Shown here piece by piece: positions 36,354 to 44,176 of a stretch of DNA of 64,000 nt; within the stretch, counting starts at the first letter, position 1, and the number at the start of each line of letters is the position of its first letter. The stretch comes from Ga0077560 sp046330395 (GTDB taxonomy: Bacteria > Actinomycetota > Thermoleophilia > Miltoncostaeales > Miltoncostaeaceae), in NCBI GenBank assembly GCA_046330395.1, contig JAXLSS010000005.1, forward strand, positions 62,001-126,000. The letters run 5' to 3'. The notes beneath the pieces were generated by a model that saw only the letters and a list, made by a program, of their open reading frames with translations, was not told where the DNA came from and searched no databases. Position numbers and translations under genes: made by a program.

Positions 36354-37646
36354 TTGGGCGCCGCCGACCGTCCCCGCGTGGGGGTGACCAGCTCGGGACT
36401 CCGTGTGGTCACCGAACCCATGGCCGGGGTGCGGTCGGTGGCGCTCGGCGTGTGGATCGGCGTGGGGTCCCGCTTCGAGACCCCCGCCCAGTCCGGGGTG
36501 TCGCACTTCCTGGAGCACCTGCTGTTCAAGGGCACCCCGGACCACTCCGCCGAACAGATCGCGCAGCTGTTCGACGCGCTGGGCGGTGAGGTCAACGCCG
36601 CCACCGGCCGCGACTACACCGTGGTGTACATGCGCGTGCTGGACGAGTCGGTGGACCGGGCCTTCCCGGTGCTGGCCGACATGCTCACCAGACCGGCCTT
36701 CGCCGACCTGGACCAGGAGCGCGAGGTGGTGCTGGAGGAGATCGCCATGTACGAGGACGATCCCCAGGACCTCGTGCACGACATGCTCAGCGCGGCCATC
36801 TTCCCGGGACAGCCCCTGGGCCGCCCCGTCATCGGCACGGCGCAGGTGGTGGGCAGCGTGCCCCGCGACGACATCGGCGCCTACCACCGGCACCACTACC
36901 GCGCCCCCAACATGGTGGTGGCCGCCGCCGGCAACATCACCCACGAGCGCGCGCTGGACCTGTCCGAGCGACTGCTGGGCGGGGTGGGCACCGGGGGCGA
37001 GGCGGCCCCCTTCGAACCCGGCGTGGTGGGCCCTCCGGTGGTGGCGCTGCGCGCCAAGCCCACCGAGCAGGTGCACCTGTGCGTGGGCGGTCCGGGCCTG
37101 TCGCGGTCCGACCCGCGGCGTCACGCCCAGTCGGTGCTGGACACCATCCTGGGCGGCCTCATGAGCAGCCGGCTGTTCCAGGAGGTGCGCGAGAAGCGCG
37201 GGCTGGCCTACTCGGTGGGCAGCTACGCGGTGGGGTACGCCGACACCGGCCAGGTGGCGGTGCACCTGGGCACGCGCGAGGACAACCTGGGCACGGCCTG
37301 CGAGGTCATCGCCACCGAGCTGCGCAAGCTGGCCGACGCGCCGGTGCCCGCCGAGGAGCTGCGGCGCGCCAAGGACCACCTGAAGGGGCGGCTGGTGCTG
37401 TCCACCGAGAGCCCGGGCACGCGCATGAACCGCGTGGGGCGGGCGCTGGTGACCGACACGGAGCTGCTCACCATCGACGAGATCATCGAGCGCGTGGAGG
37501 CCGTCTCGGCGGCTGACATCCAGGCGCTGGCCGACGAGTTCTGGCGCCCGGAGGGCATGAGCGCCGCCGTCATCGGTCCCGACGCGGACGCCATTCGTGC
37601 CGGGCTGGCCCGGCTGTCCCCGTCGCTGGCGGACGCCGCCGGGTGA
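36354..37646 (+). CDS. M16-family zinc metalloprotease
   Basis: 430 residues. The inverted zinc motif HFLEHLLFKGT (H-x-x-E-H) near residue 50 with the distal Glu in VVLEEIAMYEDDP; the second domain contains the R/Y-type sequence EKRGLAYSVGSYAVGYADTG. One-chain M16B peptidase of the PqqL/YmxG type, often found next to pnp and dap genes in Gram-positives. TTG start at 36354 with GAGGAG about 9 nt upstream (within the pnp end). Substrate unknown. Confidence 0.92.
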   Translation: MGAADRPRVGVTSSGLRVVTEPMAGVRSVALGVWIGVGSRFETPAQSGVSHFLEHLLFKGTPDHSAEQIAQLFDALGGEVNAATGRDYTVVYMRVLDESVDRAFPVLADMLTRPAFADLDQEREVVLEEIAMYEDDPQDLVHDMLSAAIFPGQPLGRPVIGTAQVVGSVPRDDIGAYHRHHYRAPNMVVAAAGNITHERALDLSERLLGGVGTGGEAAPFEPGVVGPPVVALRAKPTEQVHLCVGGPGLSRSDPRRHAQSVLDTILGGLMSSRLFQEVREKRGLAYSVGSYAVGYADTGQVAVHLGTREDNLGTACEVIATELRKLADAPVPAEELRRAKDHLKGRLVLSTESPGTRMNRVGRALVTDTELLTIDEIIERVEAVSAADIQALADEFWRPEGMSAAVIGPDADAIRAGLARLSPSLADAAG

Positions 37647-37650
37647 TCGC

Positions 37651-37686
37651 CCGCGGCCGGCCCGGCACACCCGGACCGGCCCGCGG
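37651..37686. terminator. Possible bidirectional terminator hairpin
   Basis: CCGCGGCCGG (37651-37660) pairs with CCGGCCCGCGG (37676-37686) with one bulged base, between two convergent genes. No T-run. Confidence 0.35.
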
Positions 37687-37695
37687 ACACCGTCG

Positions 37696-38223
37696 TCAGT
37701 TGACGGTGAAGTCCATCCGCATGCCGCCCACGTAGTGCCCGGGCAGGTTGCAGATCAGGGCGTAGTGGCCCTTCTTGAGGTGGAACACCACGGTCTTGGT
37801 CTCGCCCGGCTTGACGTCGCCGGTCTCGCCGATGCTGCCGGCCTCAGAGGCCTTGCCCGTCTTGTCCTTCGGCAGGTTGGCGGCCTTCAGGTTGGTCTTG
37901 ATGACCACCATCTCGTGGACGAGCTTGCCGGCGTTGGTGACCTTGAACGTCACGGCGCCCGCGGGAGCGGCCATGCGGTCCATCTGCATGCCGAACTCGG
38001 TGGGCTTGCCCTCGGTCATCGTGACCAGCGTCCCGTCCACATGGGTGGCGGCCGGGGCCGCGGGATCGGGTGCCGTGGTCGCGGGGTCGGTCGCGGGCGC
38101 GGTTGTGGTGGCGGGGGTGGTCGTCGAAGCGGAACCGCTGGACGAGCTGCCACACGCGATCACACCGGTGAGCGAGGCCGCACCCAGGGCGGCGGTGACG
38201 AGAAGCTTGAGGGGACGCTGCAA
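37696..38223 (-). CDS. Cupredoxin-type lipoprotein
   Basis: 175 residues. A signal peptide with lipobox (LKLLVTAALGAASLTGVIAC) is followed by a Ser/Thr/Pro/Ala linker and a single cupredoxin domain. Type 1 copper ligands are visible: His in KLVHEMVVI and the cluster ICNLPGHYVGGM (Cys, His, Met), as in sulfocyanin and plastocyanin-like proteins. Likely an electron carrier or copper protein on the outer face of the membrane. TTG at 38223 has GGAG 8 nt upstream; the GTG 9 nt earlier has no usable ribosome site. No oxidase genes are nearby. Confidence 0.85.
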   Translation of the reverse strand: MQRPLKLLVTAALGAASLTGVIACGSSSSGSASTTTPATTTAPATDPATTAPDPAAPAATHVDGTLVTMTEGKPTEFGMQMDRMAAPAGAVTFKVTNAGKLVHEMVVIKTNLKAANLPKDKTGKASEAGSIGETGDVKPGETKTVVFHLKKGHYALICNLPGHYVGGMRMDFTVN

Positions 38224-38379
38224 TGGACACACTCCGGGGTTGCTGAACGTTCGTTGGTTGACTCGGCATCGAAGGTAGGTCGCCTTGATTGGTGTGCCTT
38301 GGCGGGGGAGTAAGGGTTTGTCCGGGTGACCGGCCGTGCCGGATCGTCGGGACATTCGGACCACCCCCGGCCCATCAGA

Positions 38380-38385
38380 TAGCCT
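38380..38385 (+). promoter_or_regulatory. -10 TAGCCT, predicted leaderless start of dapB
   Basis: TAGCCT, 7 nt, then ATG at 38393. Confidence 0.5.
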
Positions 38386-38392
38386 GCCGCCC

Positions 38393-39082
38393 ATGATTCG
38401 CGTGCTTGTGGCGGGCGCCGGCGGGCGCATGGGGGCCACCGTCGTCGAGGCCGTCACCGCCGCCGACGGCATGGAGGTGGTGGCGCGGGTGGATCCCCAG
38501 CTGCCGGCCGGTGACGGCGTGTTCGGGGACGTGGCCACGGCCATCGACGCGGTGCACCCCGACGTGGCCGTGGACTTCACCCAGCCCGCGGTGGTGTTCC
38601 CCAACGCCCTGGCCTACCTGGCCGCGGGGGTGCACGCGGTGATCGGCACCACCGGGCTCACGGCCGCGCAGGTGGACGAGATCCGCGCGCAGGCCGATGC
38701 GGGCGAGGCGAACGTGCTCATCGCGCCCAACTTCGCGGTGGGCGCGGTGCTGATGATGCGGTTCGCCGCGGAGGCCTCGCGCCACATGCCGAAGGCCGAG
38801 ATCATCGAGCTGCACCACGACGGCAAGCTGGACGCCCCGTCGGGCACGGCGCTGCGCACCGCGGGCCTCATGCAGGGCGACCCCGTCGTCCACTCCGTGC
38901 GCCTCCCCGGGCTGGTGGCCCACCAGGAGGTCATCCTGGGCGGCCTGGGGGAGACGCTCACCATCCGCCACGACTCCCTGTCGCGTGAGAGCTTCATGCC
39001 CGGGGTCGTGCTGTCGGTGCGGCGCATCGGGCGCCGACCCGGACTCACCATGGGGCTCGAGCCCCTTCTGTTCGAGGAGTAG
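38393..39082 (+). CDS. dapB: 4-hydroxy-tetrahydrodipicolinate reductase
   Basis: 229 residues, slightly short for the family. NAD(P)-binding VLVAGAGGRMGATVVEAV at the N-terminus, FTQPAVVFPNALAYLAAGVHAVIGTTG, and the catalytic ELHHDGKLDAPSGTAL with the His pair and Lys. It reduces the DapA product in meso-DAP and lysine synthesis. Leaderless ATG at 38393. An aldo/keto reductase follows 4 bp later. Confidence 0.96.
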   Translation: MIRVLVAGAGGRMGATVVEAVTAADGMEVVARVDPQLPAGDGVFGDVATAIDAVHPDVAVDFTQPAVVFPNALAYLAAGVHAVIGTTGLTAAQVDEIRAQADAGEANVLIAPNFAVGAVLMMRFAAEASRHMPKAEIIELHHDGKLDAPSGTALRTAGLMQGDPVVHSVRLPGLVAHQEVILGGLGETLTIRHDSLSRESFMPGVVLSVRRIGRRPGLTMGLEPLLFEE

Positions 39083-39086
39083 CCGC

Positions 39087-40046
39087 ATGCCCTTCACCCA
39101 ACGACGCCCGCTGGGCGCGTCCGGGCTGTCCGTCGCCCCGCTGTGCCTGGGCGCCAACGTGTTCGGCTGGAGCGCCGACGAGGAGCGCTCCCATCAGGTG
39201 CTGGACGAGTACGTGGCCCTGGGCGGCAACTTCATCGACACCGCCAACATCTACTCGGCGTGGGTGCCCGGCAACGAGGGCGGTGAGTCGGAGGAGATCA
39301 TCGGCTCGTGGCTGGCGGGCCGGAGCGACCGTGATCAGCTGGTGATCGCCACCAAGGTGGGGATGGCCGGCGGGGCGTTCCCCAAGGGCCTCGGCCGCGA
39401 CGCCATCCGCCGCGGCGTGGAGGGGTCCCTGGGGCGGCTCGGGATCGACCGCATCGACCTGTTCTACGCCCACGAGGACGACCTGGAGGCGCCGCTCACC
39501 GAGACCGCCGCCGCGTTCGGTGAGCTGGTGGACGAGGGCCTGGTGACGGCCGTGGGGGCCTCCAACTTCACCGCGCCGCGCCTGCGGGACGCCCTGCGAG
39601 CCGCCGACGAGGTGGGCGCGCCCCGGTACTGCGCGCTGCAGCCCCACTTCAACCTGCTGGACCGCGCCGCCTTCGACGCCGAGACGCAGGCCGTGTGCGC
39701 CGAGTTCGGGCTGGCCGTGGCGCCCTACTACGCCCTGGCCCGCGGCTTCTTGGCCGGCAAGTACCGCCCGGACGCCCCGCTGCCCACCAGCCCCCGGGCC
39801 CCCGGCGTGCAGCGCGACTACTTCAACGATCGCGGCTGGCGGGTGCTGGCCACCGTGGAGGACATCGCCTCGGCCCACGGCGTCACCGCGGCGCAGGTGT
39901 CCCTGGCCTGGTTGATCGCCCACCCGGGCGTCACCGCCCCCATCGCCAGCGCCACCACACAGGAGCAGGTGCGCGAGCTGGCGGGTGCCGCCGAGGTGCG
40001 GCTCACCGAGCAGGACCTGGCCCGGCTCGAGCAGGCCGGCGCGTGA
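39087..40046 (+). CDS. Aldo/keto reductase
   Basis: 319 residues. TIM-barrel with the catalytic tetrad visible: Asp and Tyr in NFIDTANIYSAW, Lys in VIATKVG, His in LFYAHEDD. VGASNFTAPRLRDAL and the C-terminal ASATTQEQVRELAGA form the NADP(H)-binding region. Resembles the YajO/IolS-type AKRs. ATG at 39087 lies 4 bp after dapB, so the two are co-transcribed although a role in lysine synthesis is not expected. Substrate unknown. Confidence 0.9.
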   Translation: MPFTQRRPLGASGLSVAPLCLGANVFGWSADEERSHQVLDEYVALGGNFIDTANIYSAWVPGNEGGESEEIIGSWLAGRSDRDQLVIATKVGMAGGAFPKGLGRDAIRRGVEGSLGRLGIDRIDLFYAHEDDLEAPLTETAAAFGELVDEGLVTAVGASNFTAPRLRDALRAADEVGAPRYCALQPHFNLLDRAAFDAETQAVCAEFGLAVAPYYALARGFLAGKYRPDAPLPTSPRAPGVQRDYFNDRGWRVLATVEDIASAHGVTAAQVSLAWLIAHPGVTAPIASATTQEQVRELAGAAEVRLTEQDLARLEQAGA

Positions 40047-40074
40047 CCCCCCATCCCGAGAGGACCTGACCGAC

Positions 40075-40482
40075 ATGCCTGACCACGCCTACCGCAAGGC
40101 CTCCATCGGCGACATCGAGCTGCGTGAACGGCGCGGGGGTGGCGCCGGGTCCCGCGACATCGCCGGCGCCCTCGGCGCCACGGAGATGACGGTGCGCCTG
40201 TGGCGGTTCGGGCCGGGTGACGCCATGCCGTACCACCGGCACCGCACCCAGGAGGAGCTGTACACCCTGGTGTCGGGCGGCCCCCAGACCATCCAGGTGG
40301 GCGCCGAGCTGGTGGAGGTGGCCGACGGCGACTGGGTGCGCGTGCCCAAGGACACGCCCCGCCGGGTCATGAACAGCACCGACCGGGACGCCGCCTGGCT
40401 GATCATGGGCGCGCCGGTGGGCGAGGGCATCATGGACGGCGTGCGCCTCGACCCGGAGTCCGGGGAGGAGATCCCGCGCTGA
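40075..40482 (+). CDS. Cupin-domain protein
   Basis: 135 residues. Cupin motif 1 is PGDAMPYHRHRTQEELYTLVSGG (His, His, Glu) and motif 2 VADGDWVRVPKDTPRRVMN, with the usual final His replaced by Arg/Val. The fold binds a metal and small ligands. Lies 28 bp after the aldo/keto reductase, with GAGAGGACC upstream, in a probable dapB operon. Function not assigned. Confidence 0.8.
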   Translation: MPDHAYRKASIGDIELRERRGGGAGSRDIAGALGATEMTVRLWRFGPGDAMPYHRHRTQEELYTLVSGGPQTIQVGAELVEVADGDWVRVPKDTPRRVMNSTDRDAAWLIMGAPVGEGIMDGVRLDPESGEEIPR

Positions 40483-40495
40483 GCATGGGGTCCGC

Positions 40496-41020
40496 GTGAA
40501 CCGCAGCCTCCTGCGCCTGGCCGTGGTGGTGGGGCGGCGGCTGGGACCCGCCGTCGCCACTGCCCTCCTGGCGGCGGCCCGGTCGTGGCTGGCCGACCCC
40601 GCCAACGAGCAGCAGCGCCAGCGGCTGGTGGCGATGCTGCGCGACGTGTCCATCCGGGCCGGCGGACGGGCGGGCCGGATGGCGCAGCAACTGGCACAGC
40701 AGGTGGAGCTGCGCCGGCGGTCGCTGGTGGCGTGGGAGCGCGAGATGATCGCCCTGCGCGGTGAGGTGAGCCGGCACACCAGCGGGTCGGTGCGCCAGGC
40801 CGCGATGGCGGCCTACCTCACGCAGGTGGGGGCGGGGCCCCACCTGGTGCGCGAGGCCCGCCGCCCGTCCGACACCCGCCGCGCCGTGCTGCAGGCCCTC
40901 GACGGCGAGGCCCGCGCCGTCACGGGTGAGCCGCTGGGCCCCGACGAGCGCCGCCGGGCCCTGGAGGCCATCGATGCCGCGCGCGCGGAGTGCTACGCCC
41001 TCAGCCCTCCCGGGGCCTGA
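40496..41020 (+). CDS. Hypothetical helical protein
   Basis: 174 residues, not recognised. Predominantly alpha-helical with many Arg, Ala and Gln, for example QRLVAMLRDVSIRAGGRAGRMAQQLAQQVELRRRSLVAWEREMIAL; the N-terminal VVVGRRLGPAVATALLAAARSWL is mildly hydrophobic but probably not a membrane span. GTG start 13 bp after the cupin gene suggests it closes the dapB operon. No motif gives a function. Confidence 0.6.
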   Translation: MNRSLLRLAVVVGRRLGPAVATALLAAARSWLADPANEQQRQRLVAMLRDVSIRAGGRAGRMAQQLAQQVELRRRSLVAWEREMIALRGEVSRHTSGSVRQAAMAAYLTQVGAGPHLVREARRPSDTRRAVLQALDGEARAVTGEPLGPDERRRALEAIDAARAECYALSPPGA

Positions 41021-41087
41021 GTTCGCATCACGCACGGCGCGGGAGGTGCCCCGCCCCGCCGGAACCGATACCGGGTGTGAGGATCGC

Positions 41088-41777
41088 ATGCCCACGCCCC
41101 GCCGCCGCCCATCACGCCCGAGACACCGACGTCGTGCCGCCGTCGTCGGCCTGCTGGCGCTGGCCGTGGCCGCGGGGCCTGGGGCGGGCGCCAAGAGCGC
41201 GCCGGGCCCCATCCTCAAGCGCACCACCAAGCTGGAGAAGCAGGTGAAGAGCCTGTCCGCGCTGGTGGCCCAGCAGGCCGCCACGCTGCGGGCGCTCAGC
41301 GCCTCGGGCGGGTCGCGGGGGCCTGCGGGTCCGGCCGGGCCCGCCGGCGCGTCGGGGTCGCAGGGCCCGAAGGGCGACACCGGCGCGCCCGGTGCCGTGG
41401 GTCCCCAGGGCCCCGCGGGACCGCGCGGCAGCACCGGGGCGACGGGACCACAGGGGCCCCAGGGCGCCACGGGCGACCCCGGGCCCACCGGCCCGCAGGG
41501 TCCCGCCGGCGGCACCATGGCCAGCTACCGGGTGACCGAGTCGACGGGCACCGTCAACACGTCGGCCGGCGTCGAGGTGATGCGGTCGGTGAGCTGTCCG
41601 GCCAGCTCCGCGGCCACCGGCGGCGGGGGGTACGTGGACAACGGCGGTGACGGGATCATCAGCGCCAGCTGGCCGTTGAAGGACGCCGGGGGGACCCCCA
41701 TCGGCTGGGCGGTCCGAATCAGCCCGTCGGTGTCCGCCGTGGTGGCCTACCACGTGTTCGCGGTGTGCCTGGCCTAG
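41088..41777 (+). CDS. Secreted collagen-like (Gly-X-Y) repeat protein
   Basis: 229 residues. A very basic N-terminus and hydrophobic segment (AAVVGLLALAVAAGPGAGAKS) form a signal peptide or anchor; a short coiled coil (TTKLEKQVKSLSALVAQQAATLRAL) follows, then about 22 Gly-X-Y triplets (GPAGPAGPAGASGSQGPKGD ...), and a C-terminal globular region with two Cys (RSVSCPASS, FAVCLA). Coiled coil plus collagen segment implies a trimeric surface fibre. AGGATCG lies just upstream of the ATG. A perfect hairpin spans its stop codon, and the repeat array begins 27 bp downstream. Confidence 0.85.
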   Translation: MPTPRRRPSRPRHRRRAAVVGLLALAVAAGPGAGAKSAPGPILKRTTKLEKQVKSLSALVAQQAATLRALSASGGSRGPAGPAGPAGASGSQGPKGDTGAPGAVGPQGPAGPRGSTGATGPQGPQGATGDPGPTGPQGPAGGTMASYRVTESTGTVNTSAGVEVMRSVSCPASSAATGGGGYVDNGGDGIISASWPLKDAGGTPIGWAVRISPSVSAVVAYHVFAVCLA

Positions 41778-41788
41778 GGGCCAGGCAC
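41765..41788 (+). terminator. Perfect 10-bp hairpin spanning the collagen-like gene stop codon
   Basis: GTGCCTGGCC (41765-41774) pairs with GGCCAGGCAC (41779-41788); the loop TAGG contains the stop codon. No T-run follows. Confidence 0.5.
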
Positions 41789-41804
41789 GCGTCGTACAGG
41801 GGGG

Positions 41805-41892
41805 CTTTTCACAAGGTTGCCCTCTGACGGTCACGCTGCGTATGGCGGGTCCGGGTCGCGGTCCCTCACCACAGCGCCCTTGCGGGCTGCGC
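41805..41892 (+). repeat. Dispersed structured repeat, copy 1 (truncated)
   Basis: Begins CTTTTCACAAGG and ends at GCGGGCTGCGC, so only the first ~88 bp of the unit is present. It shares the invariant core CCACAGCGCCCTTGCGGG with the other copies and joins directly to copy 2. Confidence 0.85.
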
Positions 41893-42105
41893 ACAGGGTT
41901 GGCCTCTGACCGAACGCTGCGTATGGCGGGTTCGGATCGCTTGGCGCCACCACAGCGCCCTTGCGGGCTGCGCGGACCTGAGTTGAACCTCCCCGTCCGT
42001 GGGTCGGGGGACTCACCTCTGCACCGTCCTCAATTCTGGGGCGCAACCGCGTCCCTGGGTGGCGGAGACTTCGACATGGAGCGTGAGATCCGCCTTGCGG
42101 ATCTC
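41893..42105 (+). repeat. Dispersed structured repeat, copy 2
   Basis: From ACAGGGTTGG to the terminal hairpin GAGATCCGC (42085-42093), loop CTT, GCGGATCTC (42097-42105). Contains the core CCACAGCGCCCTTGCGGG, AACCTCCCCGTCC and GGCGGAGACTTCGACATG in the same order as copy 3. Confidence 0.9.
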
Positions 42106-42120
42106 GGTGGTCAGGGGGGT

Positions 42121-42337
42121 TTTTCACAGGGTTGACCTCTGACCGAACGCTGCGGATGGCGGGTTCGGATCGTTGATCGCTACCACAGCGCCCTTGCGGG
42201 CTGCGCGGTCCTGAGTTGAACCTCCCCGTCCATGGGTCGGGGGACTCACACCCTGCACCGTCCCCAATTCGGGGGCCTCGGGCACCCTGGTTGGCGGAGA
42301 CTTCGACATGAGGCGTGAGATCCGCACCGCGGATCTC
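42121..42337 (+). repeat. Dispersed structured repeat, copy 3
   Basis: From TTTTCACAGGGTTG to the terminal hairpin GAGATCCGC (42317-42325), loop ACC, GCGGATCTC (42329-42337). The following CGGTGGTCA, also present after copy 2, supplies the stop codon of the broken SpoU gene. Confidence 0.9.
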
Positions 42338-42342
42338 GGTGG

Positions 42343-43191
42343 TCAAGATGATCGCCGAGTCGGGGCGTAGCAGGCGACCGCTGCCGCCGCTGCCACGTTC
42401 AGTGAGTCCACGCCTTCCGCCGCCATCGGGATCCTGGCTCGGACGTCGGCCAGGCGCTGGGCGTCCACGCTGAAGGCCGGGCCCTCCGCTCCCGGCGGCA
42501 GTGCCGTGCCTCGGCCCGGCGCCCCCGGCAGGTCGGGCAGGGGACGGCGTCCGGCGCCGGGGTCAGTGCCACCACCGTAAAGCGCCCGCCTCCTGAAGCC
42601 ACGGCACCGACCTCGCGGCGTGATCGACGCGGGCGATGGGATAGGTCGGCACCGCACCACCCATGGATCCCCGGACGGCCCTCCGGTACAGCAGTGGTCG
42701 GTGCGAGTGCCGGGTCCAGCGAGGGCGATCACCCAGGAAAGGGTGGCGTCCACCCCCAGGGCCGCGGCGGTGCGCACCAGCACGCCCAGGTTCACCGGGT
42801 TGGCAACGCCCTCCAGCAGCATCACGGTGGCGGCCTCCCGCACCGTGGCGTCCGGGTCGCGCTCCGGCGGCCGGGCGAACAGGGCCACGCCCTCGCGCAC
42901 CACGCCGAAGCCGGTGGCGTGCCGGATCACCTCGTACGGGGCGCTGATGACGGACACGGCGGGGTCCAGCGGCGGCAGCGCGTCGAGGCGTGCCTCGTCC
43001 CACAGCAGCGACAGGGGCCGGAGCCCGGCGGCCAGGGCCCGCTCCACCACCAGGCGCCCCTCCACCGCGAACGCCGGCACCTCGCGCACCCCCGCCGGGG
43101 CGGGACGCGCGAACCGCCGGTCGCCGTCGCGGAGGGCCACGAATTCGGCCAGCCGAGGGTCGTCGGAATCGGTGATCCTGGTCGTCCGCAC
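42343..43191 (-). pseudogene. SpoU-type (TrmH) RNA 2'-O-methyltransferase, broken
   Basis: Intact from GTG 43191 through the substrate-binding domain and SpoU motif 1 (LLEGVANPVNLGVLVRTAAALGVDATL). After that the homologous sequence moves between all three frames: LLYRRAVRGSMGGAV in the second, GRFTVVALTPAPDAVP in the third, and AFSVDAQRLADVRARIPMAAEGVDSLNVAAAAAVACYA back in the first. At least three indels lie within about 200 bp (roughly 42490-42700). Motif 2, normally LLLGxEG, is degenerate (PPGAEGP). The stop codon comes from the adjoining repeat. Most likely a dead gene; dense sequencing error is the alternative. Confidence 0.8.
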
Positions 43192-43238
43192 GGGGGGATC
43201 CTGCCGGACCGACCGGCGTCGGTGGCCGCATGCCTCTG

Positions 43239-43244
43239 TAGCAT
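43239..43244 (+). promoter_or_regulatory. -10 TAGCAT, predicted leaderless start of dapA
   Basis: TAGCAT, 7 nt, then ATG at 43252. Confidence 0.5.
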
Positions 43245-43251
43245 CCCGGAA

Positions 43252-44130
43252 ATGTTCGGAGCCATTCTCACGGCGATGGTGACGCCGTTCGACAGCGACC
43301 TCTCGGTCGACGAGGCGGCCTGCGTCGCCCTCATGCACCACCTCGTCACCCACGGGTCCGACGGGCTGGTGATGGCGGGAACCACCGGCGAGGCGTCCAC
43401 CCTCACCGACCCCGAGAAGATCCGGTTGTTCGCGCTGGCCATGCGCGAGGTGGGCGACCGCGCGTCGGTGCTGGCCAACACCGGCAGCAACGACACCGCC
43501 CACTCGGTGCACCTCACCCACGAGGCCGCCGCGCTGGGGTGCCACGGGGTGCTGGCGGTCACGCCGTACTACAACAAGCCGCCCCGGGCCGGCATCATCG
43601 GCCACTTCCGCGCCATCGCCGAGGTGGGCCTGCCGGTGGTGGTCTACAACATCCCCGGCCGGTCGGTGCTCAACCTCGACCCGGGCCTCCTGGCGGAGCT
43701 CAGCGAGATCCCCAACATCGTGGGCGTCAAGCAGGCGCACGACGACCTGGACGAGCTGCGGGAGATCGCCACCCGCACCGACCGGGCGGTGTGGGCCGGC
43801 AACGACGACCTTACGCTGGCCGTCGCCGAGCTGGGCGGCGAGGGGGTCATCTCGGTGGCGTCCCACCTGGTGGGCGAGCAGATGGGGGCCATGGTGTCCG
43901 CCGTCCGCCACGGCAACCTGGGTGAGGCGCGCCGCCTGGACGCCGCGCTGCGAGACCTCATCGCGGGCCTCTTCGTCACGGCCAACCCCATCCTCATCAA
44001 GGCGGCCCTGGAGATGGTGGGTCTCATCCCGTCCGCGCGCGTCCGGTTGCCGCTGGTGGAGGCCACCCGGGCCGAGCGGGATGCGCTGCAGGCGCTGCTG
44101 GCCCCTGCCGGCGTCCTCAGCACGCGATAG
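43252..44130 (+). CDS. dapA: 4-hydroxy-tetrahydrodipicolinate synthase
   Basis: 292 residues. VMAGTTGEASTLTDPEKIRL contains the Thr-Thr pair, VTPYYNKPPRAGIIGHF the catalytic Tyr, VVVYNIPGRSVLNL the second Tyr/Arg, and IVGVKQAHDD the Schiff-base Lys. It condenses pyruvate with aspartate semialdehyde, the entry to the DAP pathway. Leaderless ATG. RNase J follows 46 bp after the stop, matching the dapA-rnj neighbourhood common in Actinomycetota. Confidence 0.97.
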   Translation: MFGAILTAMVTPFDSDLSVDEAACVALMHHLVTHGSDGLVMAGTTGEASTLTDPEKIRLFALAMREVGDRASVLANTGSNDTAHSVHLTHEAAALGCHGVLAVTPYYNKPPRAGIIGHFRAIAEVGLPVVVYNIPGRSVLNLDPGLLAELSEIPNIVGVKQAHDDLDELREIATRTDRAVWAGNDDLTLAVAELGGEGVISVASHLVGEQMGAMVSAVRHGNLGEARRLDAALRDLIAGLFVTANPILIKAALEMVGLIPSARVRLPLVEATRAERDALQALLAPAGVLSTR

Positions 44131-44176
44131 CGTTCCCTCGTCCCACGCCCCCGTCCGCCGCGCCCCTGGAGCCGTT

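Noticed and set aside
38238..38255. LexA-like palindrome near TGAACGTTCGTT upstream of the cupredoxin gene
   Set aside because: The half-sites are adjacent without the 4-nt spacer required in CGAAC-N4-GTTCG.
41805..42337. CRISPR array
   Set aside because: The unit is over 200 bp, copies are imperfect and directly joined, there are no short identical repeats with unique spacers, and no cas genes.
41831..42346. 171-codon open frame across the repeat array, and related open frames reading RSPQGRCG in the inverted copy
   Set aside because: The reading frame that is open in copy 3 is not the one open in copy 2, and the copies carry small non-triplet length differences, so coding conservation is not supported.
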